A stretch of DNA of 37,386 bases, taken from VGJJ01 sp964480705 (lineage in GTDB: Archaea; Iainarchaeota; Iainarchaeia; Iainarchaeales; VGJJ01). Below the pieces are notes generated by a model that saw nothing but the letters and a program-made list of their open reading frames with translations, was not told where the DNA came from and did not search any database. Below, in pieces: positions 1-7,173 of the stretch (within the stretch, counting starts at the first letter, position 1; every line of letters begins with the position of its first letter). A program made the position numbers and the translations under genes. Where the stretch lies: assembly GCA_964480705.1 (NCBI GenBank), contig CAYZPC010000011.1:1-37386 (forward strand), written 5' to 3'.

Positions 1-1
1 T

Positions 2-445
2 AAATTAGTTCAATCTTTTGTTAATGGTGCAACTGTTTTAAACGAAGCCGGCGGGACTGCGTACAGTAATGTGCCAACCACTGCAAAAGTTGGGAATAAA
101 CTTTTTGTTGGGACTGCGGCTGGTTTTTTAGATGCGTCGAGATTTTTTGGCGTCAAATACGCACTTGAGTCAGGAGTGTTTGCTGGGCAATCTATCGCTG
201 AAGGAAAAGACTATGATAGTTTATGGAAAAATGCTTTCGAGAAAGAATTAGTCGAATCATTCTACAGAAAGTTGGTTCTCGACTCAATGGTAAATGATGA
301 TTTGGAAAAATTGATTCTTGAAGATAAGTTACCCGTTCATAAGTATGATAAGTTTCCGAAATCAATTAGAGATACTTTGAGAAAAGTTGAAATTGGGAAG
401 AATTTGCAAGAATGGCGTGAGCGCTATCGAATTGATAAACTATAA
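2..445 (+). CDS. FAD-dependent oxidoreductase, geranylgeranyl-reductase-like, C-terminal part
   Basis: The reading frame is open from the window edge, so this is the last 147 residues of a gene that begins outside. The segment LFVGTAAGFLDASRFFG followed by VKYALESGVFAGQSI matches the conserved FAD-binding end of the geranylgeranyl reductase/FixC/PHBH-like flavoproteins, usually VGDAAG followed by a GEGI-type stretch and ALxSGxxAA. Members in archaea saturate the isoprenoid chains of membrane lipids, but the family also contains other oxidoreductases, so the substrate is not settled. The usual Asp of GDAAG is Thr here (VGTAAG). It ends convergently with the minus-strand gene at 465. The ATG at 71 would be an internal Met, because coding similarity continues upstream of it. 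Confidence 0.75.
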   Translation, partial: KLVQSFVNGATVLNEAGGTAYSNVPTTAKVGNKLFVGTAAGFLDASRFFGVKYALESGVFAGQSIAEGKDYDSLWKNAFEKELVESFYRKLVLDSMVNDDLEKLILEDKLPVHKYDKFPKSIRDTLRKVEIGKNLQEWRERYRIDKL

Positions 446-464
446 AAAACGTTTAAGGGTAACA

Positions 465-1397
465 TTAAACGCTTGAGTAATTCGATTTGCCGTTTCTGAA
501 TAGAGAAATTGTTGATTTTCTTATTTCGTCCGCCAATTCTTTATTTTTTACAATGATAAGTTGAATCTTAACTTTTCGATTTACGAGTTCCGTAAGTCGT
601 TTATAGTCCATTTTTTCAAAGCTTTTCGTGTCGTGGTAGAATTTCTCAACATCCTTCCAGAATGCAGCAGGATAGTATATGTTGCAAATATGGTCTCCTC
701 GAATGATATAGTCGTGGTCGAGGGATATTTTGCTTCCTGTTTGGCATTGCTTTCCGACCTTGTTCAACCACGCGGCCAGTGCCTTATCCAAGGGGGTGTT
801 GGCAGGGCATAAACTGTAGTATGTTCCCTTGAAATAGTTGTTTTGGAGGATGCCTACTTCCTCACTGCTTAATCCAACCACTGGCCATGCGTGCATCCAG
901 TTACATACTCCTGCTTTGTTTTCTGGGTTTGGGTATTCCATGTCAAATCGAAAGGCGACAAATCGACCAACACTCATCCAGTTAGGCATAGTGAGTTGTA
1001 TAATTTCTTTTTCAAAATCCAGGACTTGATTATTCGCATATGCCTGGCTAATTTGAGATGATAATTTAGTAATGTTTTGTATCCATTCCGGGTGTAGCTG
1101 ATATCCTTCTTTAATTTTTTCAATGACTTTTTCATCTTCTAATTGAGCAGCTGCCTTGTGCACGGCTTGATATGTCACGTCCATTCCAAATTCTCGTTTG
1201 AGGGCATGGTCAAGTTGTTTGAGTGTGAGCGGCCACTGCTTGGATAGTTTTTGCACGAGGGCATTTTTTACGTTCCCGGGCTTTTGGTTTAACAAGTTCA
1301 AGCTTTCTTCATTTTGCATTGAATTCACACTCAATACATAATTGACTGTTCTTCGGGTATAAAAGCGCGGTTCTGTGCACTTACTATCCTGATTCAT
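465..1397 (-). CDS. Winged-helix domain protein, probable transcriptional regulator
   Basis: The protein has 310 residues. From about residue 40 to 105 it reads as a winged helix-turn-helix: NVKNALVQKLSK, LTLKQLDHALKREFGM, then VTYQAVHKAAAQLEDEKVI and the wing IEKIKEGYQLHP. The remaining 200 residues form a mixed, soluble domain that I do not recognise; it may sense a ligand. The start codon overlaps the stop of the upstream lipoprotein gene as ATGA, which suggests translational coupling. An alternative start is the Met at 1319, just before the winged helix. It is the third gene of an overlapping unit with a secreted protein and a lipoprotein, so it may regulate or respond to an envelope function (inference). 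Confidence 0.7.
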   Translation of the reverse strand: MNQDSKCTEPRFYTRRTVNYVLSVNSMQNEESLNLLNQKPGNVKNALVQKLSKQWPLTLKQLDHALKREFGMDVTYQAVHKAAAQLEDEKVIEKIKEGYQLHPEWIQNITKLSSQISQAYANNQVLDFEKEIIQLTMPNWMSVGRFVAFRFDMEYPNPENKAGVCNWMHAWPVVGLSSEEVGILQNNYFKGTYYSLCPANTPLDKALAAWLNKVGKQCQTGSKISLDHDYIIRGDHICNIYYPAAFWKDVEKFYHDTKSFEKMDYKRLTELVNRKVKIQLIIVKNKELADEIRKSTISLFRNGKSNYSSV

Positions 1398-1888
1398 TGA
1401 GTATCAAATAGCTTGAGGCATTCATCTTCGTTTGGCAGCATTCCACAAAAATCGGGGCGTTTTTCCGCAATAATGTAGGTATGTGCACAGTTTACATCCC
1501 ATTTTTCATTGTTTTTGCATTTTTCTGTCAAGTAGTAGTAATGCGTGCAGTTTTCCTTCATTCCTCCCGAAATTTGTTCGCAAACTGTCGGGTCACCAAT
1601 TTTTTCGTAATAGCCCTGAATGCATGCATCGTCAACCGATGCGTGGAGGTAAGCGCATAACATTGGATTGTGTTCTTTGATCGCTGTTTCTTCTACACAT
1701 TGAAAATTCCAGTTTGTTTTATTTAATTGAAAAACAAAATTATCATTAATCCAGTTTCCACTATCAAAACAATGTTTAATAGTTGCTGGAACGGATTGCA
1801 CACAACCATTCAAGAAAAATAAAAGAATAAAGCACGTCAAAAAGCGTGCCTTATTGCTAGCAGTAATACGTGTGCCACCAGAAAACAT
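1394..1888 (-). CDS. Small Cys-rich lipoprotein
   Basis: The protein has 164 residues. The N-terminus has a basic segment, a hydrophobic core (FLTCFILLFFL) and a lipobox-like NGC, so Cys29 is the likely lipid-modified residue and the protein should sit on the outer face of the membrane. The mature part has about ten further Cys, spaced as C..C motifs such as NPMLCAY, VDDACIQ, PTVCEQI, ENCTHYY and DVNCAHTY, which suggests a disulphide-stabilised small-repeat fold. No family is recognised with certainty. The gene overlaps the upstream secreted-protein gene by 32 nt and the downstream regulator by 4 nt, so the three are probably one transcript. Confidence 0.65.
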   Translation of the reverse strand: MFSGGTRITASNKARFLTCFILLFFLNGCVQSVPATIKHCFDSGNWINDNFVFQLNKTNWNFQCVEETAIKEHNPMLCAYLHASVDDACIQGYYEKIGDPTVCEQISGGMKENCTHYYYLTEKCKNNEKWDVNCAHTYIIAEKRPDFCGMLPNEDECLKLFDTQ

Positions 1889-2696
1889 ACGGTCCCCACC
1901 ACACTGCTGCTGGCCAGGTATATGAATATATTTCAGGATTTGGCTCGGGTGACTGAAATTTAAGTTTCCATATCGCTCCCGACTGGTATGGAATCGCTTG
2001 GCTTCTGAATACCCCTAAATTGCATCCGTTGGCGTAAATCCATTTAGTGAAGTCAACATTGCAGGGATTTCCATACCCACACCCTGGCGAATAGGTGTTA
2101 TGATATCCCATTTGTCTTACGGCGTTGCTCGCTGTTGTAAGTGTGCTGTATTGAGTTGATGGGAATTGCCACCCGGGACAGTACGCCGGTGCCGTTGGTC
2201 CGCCTCCATTGCAGGCGAGTGAAATCGTTTGGATTTTCTTTTTTTCGCTGAAATTGAGCACTAGTGGTTTTTTAGAATACAAATTACCTTTTTCAGCTAC
2301 TGAAGTGATCGATTTGGATTGGATTGAATTAATCAATTCTTTAGTCGTCGTTGCACCATTTTTTTGAACGGCTGCGAAAAAGGGTTCAAACACTTTCAAG
2401 TCTTCTTTATCTTGTAGAGTTTGAAAGGGTTGTTGATTTTTACTTACTGCATTTATTGTTGAATTATGGAATCGTTCATATATTTTTCCAATTTGTATCG
2501 TTTGTTCATTTAGCGTCTTACTCGCTGTTATTGAATCAAATTGAATTGTTTTATCTGAATTTAATTTCATGAATGGCTCTATTTTTGCCATAATTGAAAT
2601 GATATCTGTCTGATTCGCTCTATTCTCCTGCATTGGTATTGCAAATGCGGTGGAAAACAAACTGAGAATCATTAACAATGTAAGTACATATTTCAT
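1857..2696 (-). CDS. Secreted protein with aromatic- and Cys-rich C-terminal domain
   Basis: The start at 2696 is chosen because a strong GGGAGGA ribosome site lies 6-7 nt before it; an upstream in-frame ATG at 2720 has none. The product has 279 residues: a signal peptide (MKYVLTLLMILSLFSTAFA), an N-terminal charged, probably helical region to about residue 160, and a C-terminal domain rich in Gly, Pro, Trp, Tyr and paired Cys (ACNGGGP, YCPGW, SPGCGYGNPC, ANGCNLG). It ends in WWGPYVFWWHTYYC. It resembles a propeptide followed by a disulphide-bonded exported domain, but I do not recognise the family and assign no function. It is first in a unit with the lipoprotein and winged-helix genes. Confidence 0.7.
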   Translation of the reverse strand: MKYVLTLLMILSLFSTAFAIPMQENRANQTDIISIMAKIEPFMKLNSDKTIQFDSITASKTLNEQTIQIGKIYERFHNSTINAVSKNQQPFQTLQDKEDLKVFEPFFAAVQKNGATTTKELINSIQSKSITSVAEKGNLYSKKPLVLNFSEKKKIQTISLACNGGGPTAPAYCPGWQFPSTQYSTLTTASNAVRQMGYHNTYSPGCGYGNPCNVDFTKWIYANGCNLGVFRSQAIPYQSGAIWKLKFQSPEPNPEIYSYTWPAAVWWGPYVFWWHTYYC

Positions 2697-2733
2697 AGTA
2701 ATTCCTCCCTTTCCGCTCATGCAACCGAATTCA

Positions 2734-2753
2734 TTAAATAGCTAGGGAAAATT
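2734..2753 (-). promoter_or_regulatory. Archaeal promoter (BRE/TATA) of the secreted-protein unit
   Basis: Read on the minus strand this is AATTTTCCCTAGCTATTTAA, with a TATA-like CTATTTAA. Its centre is about 40 nt before the ATG at 2696, leaving a short leader that holds the GGGAGGA ribosome site. Nineteen of 20 bases recur before the CYTH gene at 3811-3830, which supports a real promoter module. Confidence 0.55.
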
Positions 2754-2852
2754 TTTTCGCGTGCGAAAGCGTGTTCGTCATTTGTTTACAAAAACAATTT
2801 ATAGTAGTGATTAAATTTTACATAATTATTTTTTTCGCAAAAATTGTTTCTT

Positions 2853-3305
2853 TCAAAGTCTCCGTTCCCTCATCACCAATTTATCTTTTTCTTTGAATCC
2901 TTTTTTTTCATAGAATTTGGTTAAGTGTTCTTTGGTTTCCCAACTCGTTAATCGAACGGTTTTCATTCCTTTTTCGCGTAAAATAGCCATGGCCTTTTCC
3001 AAGAGTGCGGTTCCAATTCCTTTTTTTTGGTGTTTTTCATCAACCGCGAGTGTTTCTAACCATCCTACCGTGGGTTTGTCCGCACTAATAGGAGCTTTGG
3101 CGATTTGAAAGCCAATTACTTTGTTGTTTTCTACTGCCACGAGAAAGGTTTCCTTATGGTATTGTTCCAAAAATTGCACGTACTCAATGGTCCAGCCCCA
3201 ATCGAGTTTGTCCGGCCCTGCGAAGAATTTTGAGCCTAAATCAAATACGGCTTGAATGTCTTTTTTTTCAATGTTCCTTAATTGCATCGAATCGCTCTCG
3301 CTCAT
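2853..3305 (-). CDS. GNAT-family N-acetyltransferase
   Basis: The protein has 150 residues and the full GNAT layout: N-terminal LRNIEKKDIQAVFDL, central IGFQIAKAPI and VGWLETLAVDEKHQKKGIGTALL (motif A with the Q/RxxGxG/A acetyl-CoA pyrophosphate loop as QKKGIG), then TKFYEKKGFKEKD (motif B). It transfers an acetyl group to an amine; the acceptor cannot be read from sequence. The ATG overlaps the stop of the CYTH gene as ATGA, so the two are translationally coupled. It is followed by a T-rich intergenic stretch. Confidence 0.85.
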   Translation of the reverse strand: MSESDSMQLRNIEKKDIQAVFDLGSKFFAGPDKLDWGWTIEYVQFLEQYHKETFLVAVENNKVIGFQIAKAPISADKPTVGWLETLAVDEKHQKKGIGTALLEKAMAILREKGMKTVRLTSWETKEHLTKFYEKKGFKEKDKLVMRERRL

Positions 3306-3787
3306 AGGAACTCTTTAATCTCCTTTAAAGTCTTCCCCGATAGCACGCCCCCGGCCAAGTGTTCGGTGTCGCTTATTTCCCTTGTTAAAAACGGGGCGGG
3401 TTGGAACGAGTTGAGAGTGTTTTCGTTATCAAATTCGACTTCCGCGATGATTAATCCATCGTGTTTTCCCCTGAACACATCAATTTCAATCGTGTGCCTT
3501 TCATACGGGTAATAGTAGCGTGTTTTTTCGATTCGCCGGGTGCTTTTCTCATAGAGGAAGGCAAATTCTTCCGGAGTAATATCAATGGTTTGCTCCACCA
3601 TAATGTATTTTTCTCCCTCATTCTTGCGTGTTTTCTTAGTCAATTCAAACTTCTCTCCTATTTTTCGCGCGCGCAATTTAGCATGCGAAGAAACCTCCGG
3701 AATGTACACATCAATCATGTCCACATGCTTGCACGTGGATAAGTCCGGCAGCTGGTTGACTAGATAGCGTTTTTCGATTTCGAGCAT
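3302..3787 (-). CDS. CYTH-domain protein (triphosphate tunnel phosphohydrolase family)
   Basis: The protein has 161 residues and begins with MLEIEKRYLV, the ExExK-type signature of CYTH proteins (CyaB-like adenylate cyclases and thiamine triphosphatases). The later charged strands expected of the tunnel fold are visible: KLRARKIGEKFELTKKTR, EKTRYYYPYERHTIEIDVF and GLIIAEVEFDNE. These enzymes act on triphosphorylated substrates with divalent metal ions. Which substrate is used here is unknown; archaeal members are often adenylate-cyclase-2/ThTPase-like. The TATA box lies about 27 nt before the ATG, consistent with a leaderless mRNA. It is coupled with the downstream acetyltransferase. Confidence 0.8.
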   Translation of the reverse strand: MLEIEKRYLVNQLPDLSTCKHVDMIDVYIPEVSSHAKLRARKIGEKFELTKKTRKNEGEKYIMVEQTIDITPEEFAFLYEKSTRRIEKTRYYYPYERHTIEIDVFRGKHDGLIIAEVEFDNENTLNSFQPAPFLTREISDTEHLAGGVLSGKTLKEIKEFL

Positions 3788-3810
3788 TTGGGGAAGGTTG
3801 GTTGTTCGGT

Positions 3811-3830
3811 TTAAATAGCTATGGAAAATT
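3811..3830 (-). promoter_or_regulatory. Promoter of the CYTH-GNAT pair
   Basis: On the minus strand it reads AATTTTCCATAGCTATTTAA, nearly identical to the element at 2734-2753. The TATA centre is about 27 nt from the ATG at 3787, as expected for a leaderless archaeal transcript. Confidence 0.55.
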
Positions 3831-3884
3831 ATACGTTAAATTTTTTTTAAATAATAATTTAAGCTCAAGCGGTCTGTATGTCGT

Positions 3885-4688
3885 ATGCTTCGAGTTGCTT
3901 TTACCGTCGCTAAAGAAGATTTACACTCTGGGGATCGTTTACGAGAAGCTAAGCGTTTAATTTTGAAAGCAAAAAAATTGAAAGCAGATATTATCTGTTT
4001 TGGTGAATGTTTTCCAGTTCAAACAAGCAACCCAGAAACGGAATTGAATGGGATTAGTTACTTACTTAATCTTTCAAAAAAAAATAAAGTGGCGATTATT
4101 TTTGGTGTTGGCACTCCAGAATACAATAAAGCAGTATTCGTTAATCGCGGTAACATTATTGGGGAGCAGTTGAAGGGTCATTTTTTTGCTAACGAAAAAA
4201 GAAAAGAACGTGCAACAAATTATGAGATATTTCCTTTTAAAAAATGGAAAATAGGGATGTTGGTCTGCTACGACTTGTTTTTTCCTGAACCAACAAGGAG
4301 CCTTCAGATACACGGTGCGGACATAGTATTCTGTCCAGCGCACGCTTTCATTGGCCAAAGTTTTTGGAAGTCACTCGCCACTATTCGCAGTATGGAGAAC
4401 CAAATCCCAGTAGTTTTAAGTGGAACAGTACAAAAAAAATTAAATATGAAAGGACCAGGAGTAGCAGCTACTCCAAATAGTGAATCTAAGGAAATTATTG
4501 GAAATGTCGAATTAATGTTAATTGAAGTGGATTTAACCTATTGGAAAAAACTGAGATCCCAGCAATCAAACTCACTCATTAACGCATGGGCACACATAAA
4601 AAAGTCAATAAACGGACCATTTGTGAAAGATATAAATAAGGAGTTCTTACGCAGGCATGCCGATGACCTTCGTTTTCTTTATAAATGA
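3885..4688 (+). CDS. Carbon-nitrogen hydrolase (nitrilase superfamily)
   Basis: The protein has 267 residues, the normal size for the superfamily. The Glu-Lys-Cys triad is visible: Glu in IICFGECFPV, Lys in the GHFFANEKRKER region, and Cys in GMLVCYDLFFPEPTR. Such enzymes hydrolyse amides or nitriles, or transfer acyl groups to amines. It stands first on the plus strand in the AT-rich island and directly precedes the RiPP precursor, so it may trim or amidate the peptide or its product (inference). A candidate TATA (AATTTAAG) lies at about 3855-3862. The C-terminal 40 residues are less conserved than expected. A T-run at 4703-4709 separates it from the precursor gene, which has its own promoter. 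Confidence 0.8.
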   Translation: MLRVAFTVAKEDLHSGDRLREAKRLILKAKKLKADIICFGECFPVQTSNPETELNGISYLLNLSKKNKVAIIFGVGTPEYNKAVFVNRGNIIGEQLKGHFFANEKRKERATNYEIFPFKKWKIGMLVCYDLFFPEPTRSLQIHGADIVFCPAHAFIGQSFWKSLATIRSMENQIPVVLSGTVQKKLNMKGPGVAATPNSESKEIIGNVELMLIEVDLTYWKKLRSQQSNSLINAWAHIKKSINGPFVKDINKEFLRRHADDLRFLYK

Positions 4689-4702
4689 ACTAACTTTCTG
4701 TA

Positions 4703-4709
4703 TTTTTTT
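4703..4709 (+). terminator. T-run terminator after the nitrilase gene
   Basis: Seven consecutive T lie 15 nt after the stop codon at 4688. Archaeal transcription often ends at T-runs without a hairpin. It would separate the nitrilase transcript from the precursor operon. Confidence 0.4.
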
Positions 4710-4717
4710 GACATATG

Positions 4718-4753
4718 TTTAAAATTGGGTTTGGAAGAGGCTAATTCAGGTGG
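4718..4753 (+). promoter_or_regulatory. Promoter and ribosome site of the RiPP operon
   Basis: A TATA-like TTTAAAA (4718-4724) is followed about 25 nt later by the ribosome site AGGTGG (4748-4753), which is 7 nt before the ATG of the 37-residue peptide. A promoter and a good ribosome site in front of so short a frame support that it is translated and is the first gene of the operon. Confidence 0.5.
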
Positions 4754-4760
4754 TTATATT

Positions 4761-4874
4761 ATGAAAGTGCCAGAAGTCGATGTTGGAACGTACGAGAAGC
4801 CCGTGATTGAAGAAATTCAAAATCCACACGCTCAGGGTTTTTGTCGAGAGATGTGGGGCGAAGGTTCTACCTAA
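4761..4874 (+). CDS. Putative RiPP precursor peptide, 37 residues
   Basis: This short gene encodes a leader-core peptide. The leader contains Tyr11-Glu-Lys-Pro14-Val-Ile16 followed by EEI, which fits the YxxPxI/L and KPxI motifs bound by PqqD-like recognition domains in lasso-peptide and radical SAM RiPP systems. The following NPHAQGFCREMWGEGST (21-37) is the probable core, with one Cys (28), one Trp (32) and several Glu/Gly. An AGGTGG site sits 7 nt before the ATG. The gene is followed after 15 nt by a recognition protein and then a radical SAM/SPASM enzyme. The core does not resemble PqqA or MftA (mycofactocin), and the Ala-Gln-Gly segment could be a cleavage site. Its role as substrate is inferred from context and motif. 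Confidence 0.75.
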   Translation: MKVPEVDVGTYEKPVIEEIQNPHAQGFCREMWGEGST

Positions 4875-4889
4875 ACTGGAGTGGTTTAA

Positions 4890-5135
4890 TTGAAATTTAA
4901 TACTCAAAGGTTTTATTTGCGAGAGGAGCCTTTTGGCGGAATTTTGTTTGACAAGCAGAAGGACAAGGTATTCGCTCTGAATAAAACTAGTTATCTTATT
5001 TGCAATCAGTTATCAGATGGGAGAAGTATCAAACAGATAAATGAGTTTTTTAAGAAAAAATTCAAAGTAAATGCTTCAAAAGATGTTGCTGACACTTGTA
5101 CAGTGCTTTTTGAAATGAATGTGGTTACAAAATGA
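4890..5135 (+). CDS. PqqD-like RiPP recognition element protein
   Basis: The protein has 81 residues. It reads as a PqqD-type fold: an N-terminal three-strand part (FYLREEPFGGILFDKQKDKVFALN), then helices carrying TSYLICNQLSDGRSIKQINEFFKKKF and ASKDVADTCTVLFEMNVV. PqqD-like proteins hold the leader peptide of a precursor and present it to the radical SAM enzyme. The start is TTG, with GGAG 8 nt upstream; no ATG exists nearby. It ends with a 4-nt overlap with the radical SAM gene, indicating coupled synthesis. Position between precursor and radical SAM gene matches the A-B-C order of pqq and mycofactocin loci. Confidence 0.8.
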   Translation: MKFNTQRFYLREEPFGGILFDKQKDKVFALNKTSYLICNQLSDGRSIKQINEFFKKKFKVNASKDVADTCTVLFEMNVVTK

Positions 5136-6139
5136 TCACTCCAAAAATGTTATCTGCCCCCATTGAAGTCGATATAGACATAACAAATCGCTGTAATCTT
5201 GAATGCTATTTTTGCAGAACTAGTAAAGATACAACTGATGAATTAACTGATAAAGAACTTAACAAATTAGTTGACGGATTGATCAATCTCAAGATTGCCA
5301 AACTTGTTATTAGTGGCGGTGAACCTTTATTACGAAAAGCAACACTTGATGTTGTAGAAAAAATGTCTCAAAATAACATTAAAGTGTTGATTAGAACTAA
5401 CTTAACTATTCTGCCAGATTTAACTGTTATTCGGTTAAAAAACGCAGGGATAAAGCGCATATATACAAGTTTAGATGGGCCCGAAAAGATTCACGATGAA
5501 ATTCGGGGTCCGAATAAATTCAATTTGCTTGCTAAGAATATACAAAAGTTACGTAACAATAAAATTAAGGTTTCAGCAAACATGACTGTTGTTAAAACAA
5601 ATGCAGATTATATTCTCGAAACTATTGAAGCAGCACATTCAATTGGCGTGAGTACGTTTGCTATCAATTGTTTTATTCCGGTTAAAAATGAAACTACTGA
5701 ATTTGAGGTAAGTCAACAGAAGATTACACAAATAGCAGAAAATATTATTTCTATAAAAGAAAAGTACTCCTCGATGAATATTGTATTCAATATTCCATTT
5801 TTAACTAACGATTATTATAACAAAAAACCACTTGAATTACAAAGTGCCTTTGGTGGATGTAAATGCGGGAGAACAAAAATTAGTATTATGGCCAATGGCG
5901 ACATTGTTGGCTGCAAAATGCTTCCTTCATTAATTGAGGGAAATGTAAGAACGGATTCAATAAAAGATATATGGAATAGCCCGTCAAAACTAACACCATT
6001 TAGAAATCTAAAAGTTCTGCCTGAATGCAAAAACTGTAATCTAGTACAATCTTGCAGAGGTGGCTGTAAGGCATATACTTACTCACTGCTTCAGTCTTTC
6101 GAACATCGTGACCCTCGCTGTAAAATGGTGATTAATTGA
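5132..6139 (+). CDS. Radical SAM/SPASM peptide maturase
   Basis: The protein has 335 residues. The radical SAM cluster motif CxxxCxxC is at Cys21, 25 and 28 (RCNLECYFC), and the SAM-binding SGGEP at 61-65. The C-terminal SPASM domain is textbook: C-x10-G-x4-C (CGRTKISIMANGDIVGC), then C-x2-C-x5-C-x3-C-x17-C ending at DPRC, enough to hold two auxiliary iron-sulphur clusters. Enzymes of this type (PqqE, MftC, AlbA, anSME) make carbon-carbon, thioether or oxidative changes in peptides. The neighbouring precursor and recognition protein point to peptide modification here; the chemistry is not predictable, although the single core Cys makes a thioether possible. The Met start overlaps the previous stop by 4 nt. 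Confidence 0.9.
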   Translation: MITPKMLSAPIEVDIDITNRCNLECYFCRTSKDTTDELTDKELNKLVDGLINLKIAKLVISGGEPLLRKATLDVVEKMSQNNIKVLIRTNLTILPDLTVIRLKNAGIKRIYTSLDGPEKIHDEIRGPNKFNLLAKNIQKLRNNKIKVSANMTVVKTNADYILETIEAAHSIGVSTFAINCFIPVKNETTEFEVSQQKITQIAENIISIKEKYSSMNIVFNIPFLTNDYYNKKPLELQSAFGGCKCGRTKISIMANGDIVGCKMLPSLIEGNVRTDSIKDIWNSPSKLTPFRNLKVLPECKNCNLVQSCRGGCKAYTYSLLQSFEHRDPRCKMVIN

Positions 6140-7173
6140 ATTATTTGTTTGTTACTGGTAAGATAACGCCAGAACTTGGTGGATTAGAATCAAGGTCTTC
6201 AGTCATGATTAACGAGATATCAAAATACCATCAAGTTACCGTAGTTTGTCGCTCTCCAATTCAATCAATTCAAAAAGCAGGCAATGTAACTTATTATTTT
6301 TGTGAAAGTAGGGGGATCCAGGAAGTAACCGCGGCCGAACTACTGTCAAAAAATAATTATGACTGCACCTATGTTGCAGATATTCGTTTAGCTGGTTTTT
6401 GTTTGTATCGGATGTTCAAAAGAAAGAATGCGGGAATATTTTCTGCGGCTATTGCTTCTTTACATAGCTTTTCAAATAAAATAGTTGCTCAGCCAGAAAT
6501 TGCTTTTTTAGGAAAAGAAGAGGAAAAGTTAATTCCGCATATATTAAAGGAAGGCGAGTTGGATTTTTTACATGTTTCATCAAATAGTGCAAAGAAACTT
6601 TTCAAAAATAACTTTTCTTCCAAAGAAAAAATTTTAATTAAAAATATTGGAATTCCTATCGAAAAGTTTGCTGAGATTAATATCTTAAGTAACACTCGCG
6701 AAGTTTTACTTGCATCAAGAAATGCTCCGAGAAAGAGACTAAATTTAGTTGAAGAAATTGCCAGAAAAAATAAGAAATTAATTTTTAAAGTATGCGGCCA
6801 AGGAACTAAAATTGAGTCTACTCTTTCAAATATAAAATCAATGGGGTTGCTTTCAAAACCTGAGCTTTTTCGCGAAATGCAAAAAAGCGATTACACCTTA
6901 AGTTTATCAGTGCATGAAGTTTTCGCAAATACACTGACTGAAGCATGTTGTTTTGGAAGCATACCATTATTTCCAAAAATTGACCCGATTCAGACAGAGC
7001 TTTTTGGAAAAATTGGTAAGGGCTTTAATGAATTAGATTTTTTTTCGATTCAGCAAAAAGTGTTGCAAGAAAATATTCTGGAAAGACGAAAAAAAGTTTA
7101 TGATTATGCCGTAAAAAATTTTAATGCTACTAATAATGTTGCCTCGTTATTCGACGAAATGCGCGTCTGGTAA
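6136..7173 (+). CDS. GT4-like glycosyltransferase
   Basis: The protein has 345 residues in a GT-B layout. The N-terminal domain begins with VTGKITPELGGLESRSSVM, the acceptor-side loop of GT4 enzymes (GG near the N-terminus). The C-terminal domain has VLLASRNAPRKRLNLVEEIA, a KVCGQGTK strand, and the E-x7-E motif in HEVFANTLTEACCFGSIPLF, which binds the nucleotide-sugar donor. It starts with TTG in a 4-nt overlap with the radical SAM stop, so it belongs to the same operon as the maturase, recalling MftF of mycofactocin loci. Its last 27 nt overlap the convergent glycosyltransferase gene on the minus strand. The sugar and acceptor are unknown. Confidence 0.75.
   Translation: MNYLFVTGKITPELGGLESRSSVMINEISKYHQVTVVCRSPIQSIQKAGNVTYYFCESRGIQEVTAAELLSKNNYDCTYVADIRLAGFCLYRMFKRKNAGIFSAAIASLHSFSNKIVAQPEIAFLGKEEEKLIPHILKEGELDFLHVSSNSAKKLFKNNFSSKEKILIKNIGIPIEKFAEINILSNTREVLLASRNAPRKRLNLVEEIARKNKKLIFKVCGQGTKIESTLSNIKSMGLLSKPELFREMQKSDYTLSLSVHEVFANTLTEACCFGSIPLFPKIDPIQTELFGKIGKGFNELDFFSIQQKVLQENILERRKKVYDYAVKNFNATNNVASLFDEMRVW

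Noticed and set aside
4761..4874. Assignment of the precursor to the mycofactocin or PQQ family
   Set aside because: The core has neither the C-terminal Val-Tyr of MftA nor the Glu/Tyr spacing of PqqA, and the typical partner enzymes of those pathways (MftD, MftE, PqqB, PqqC) are absent.
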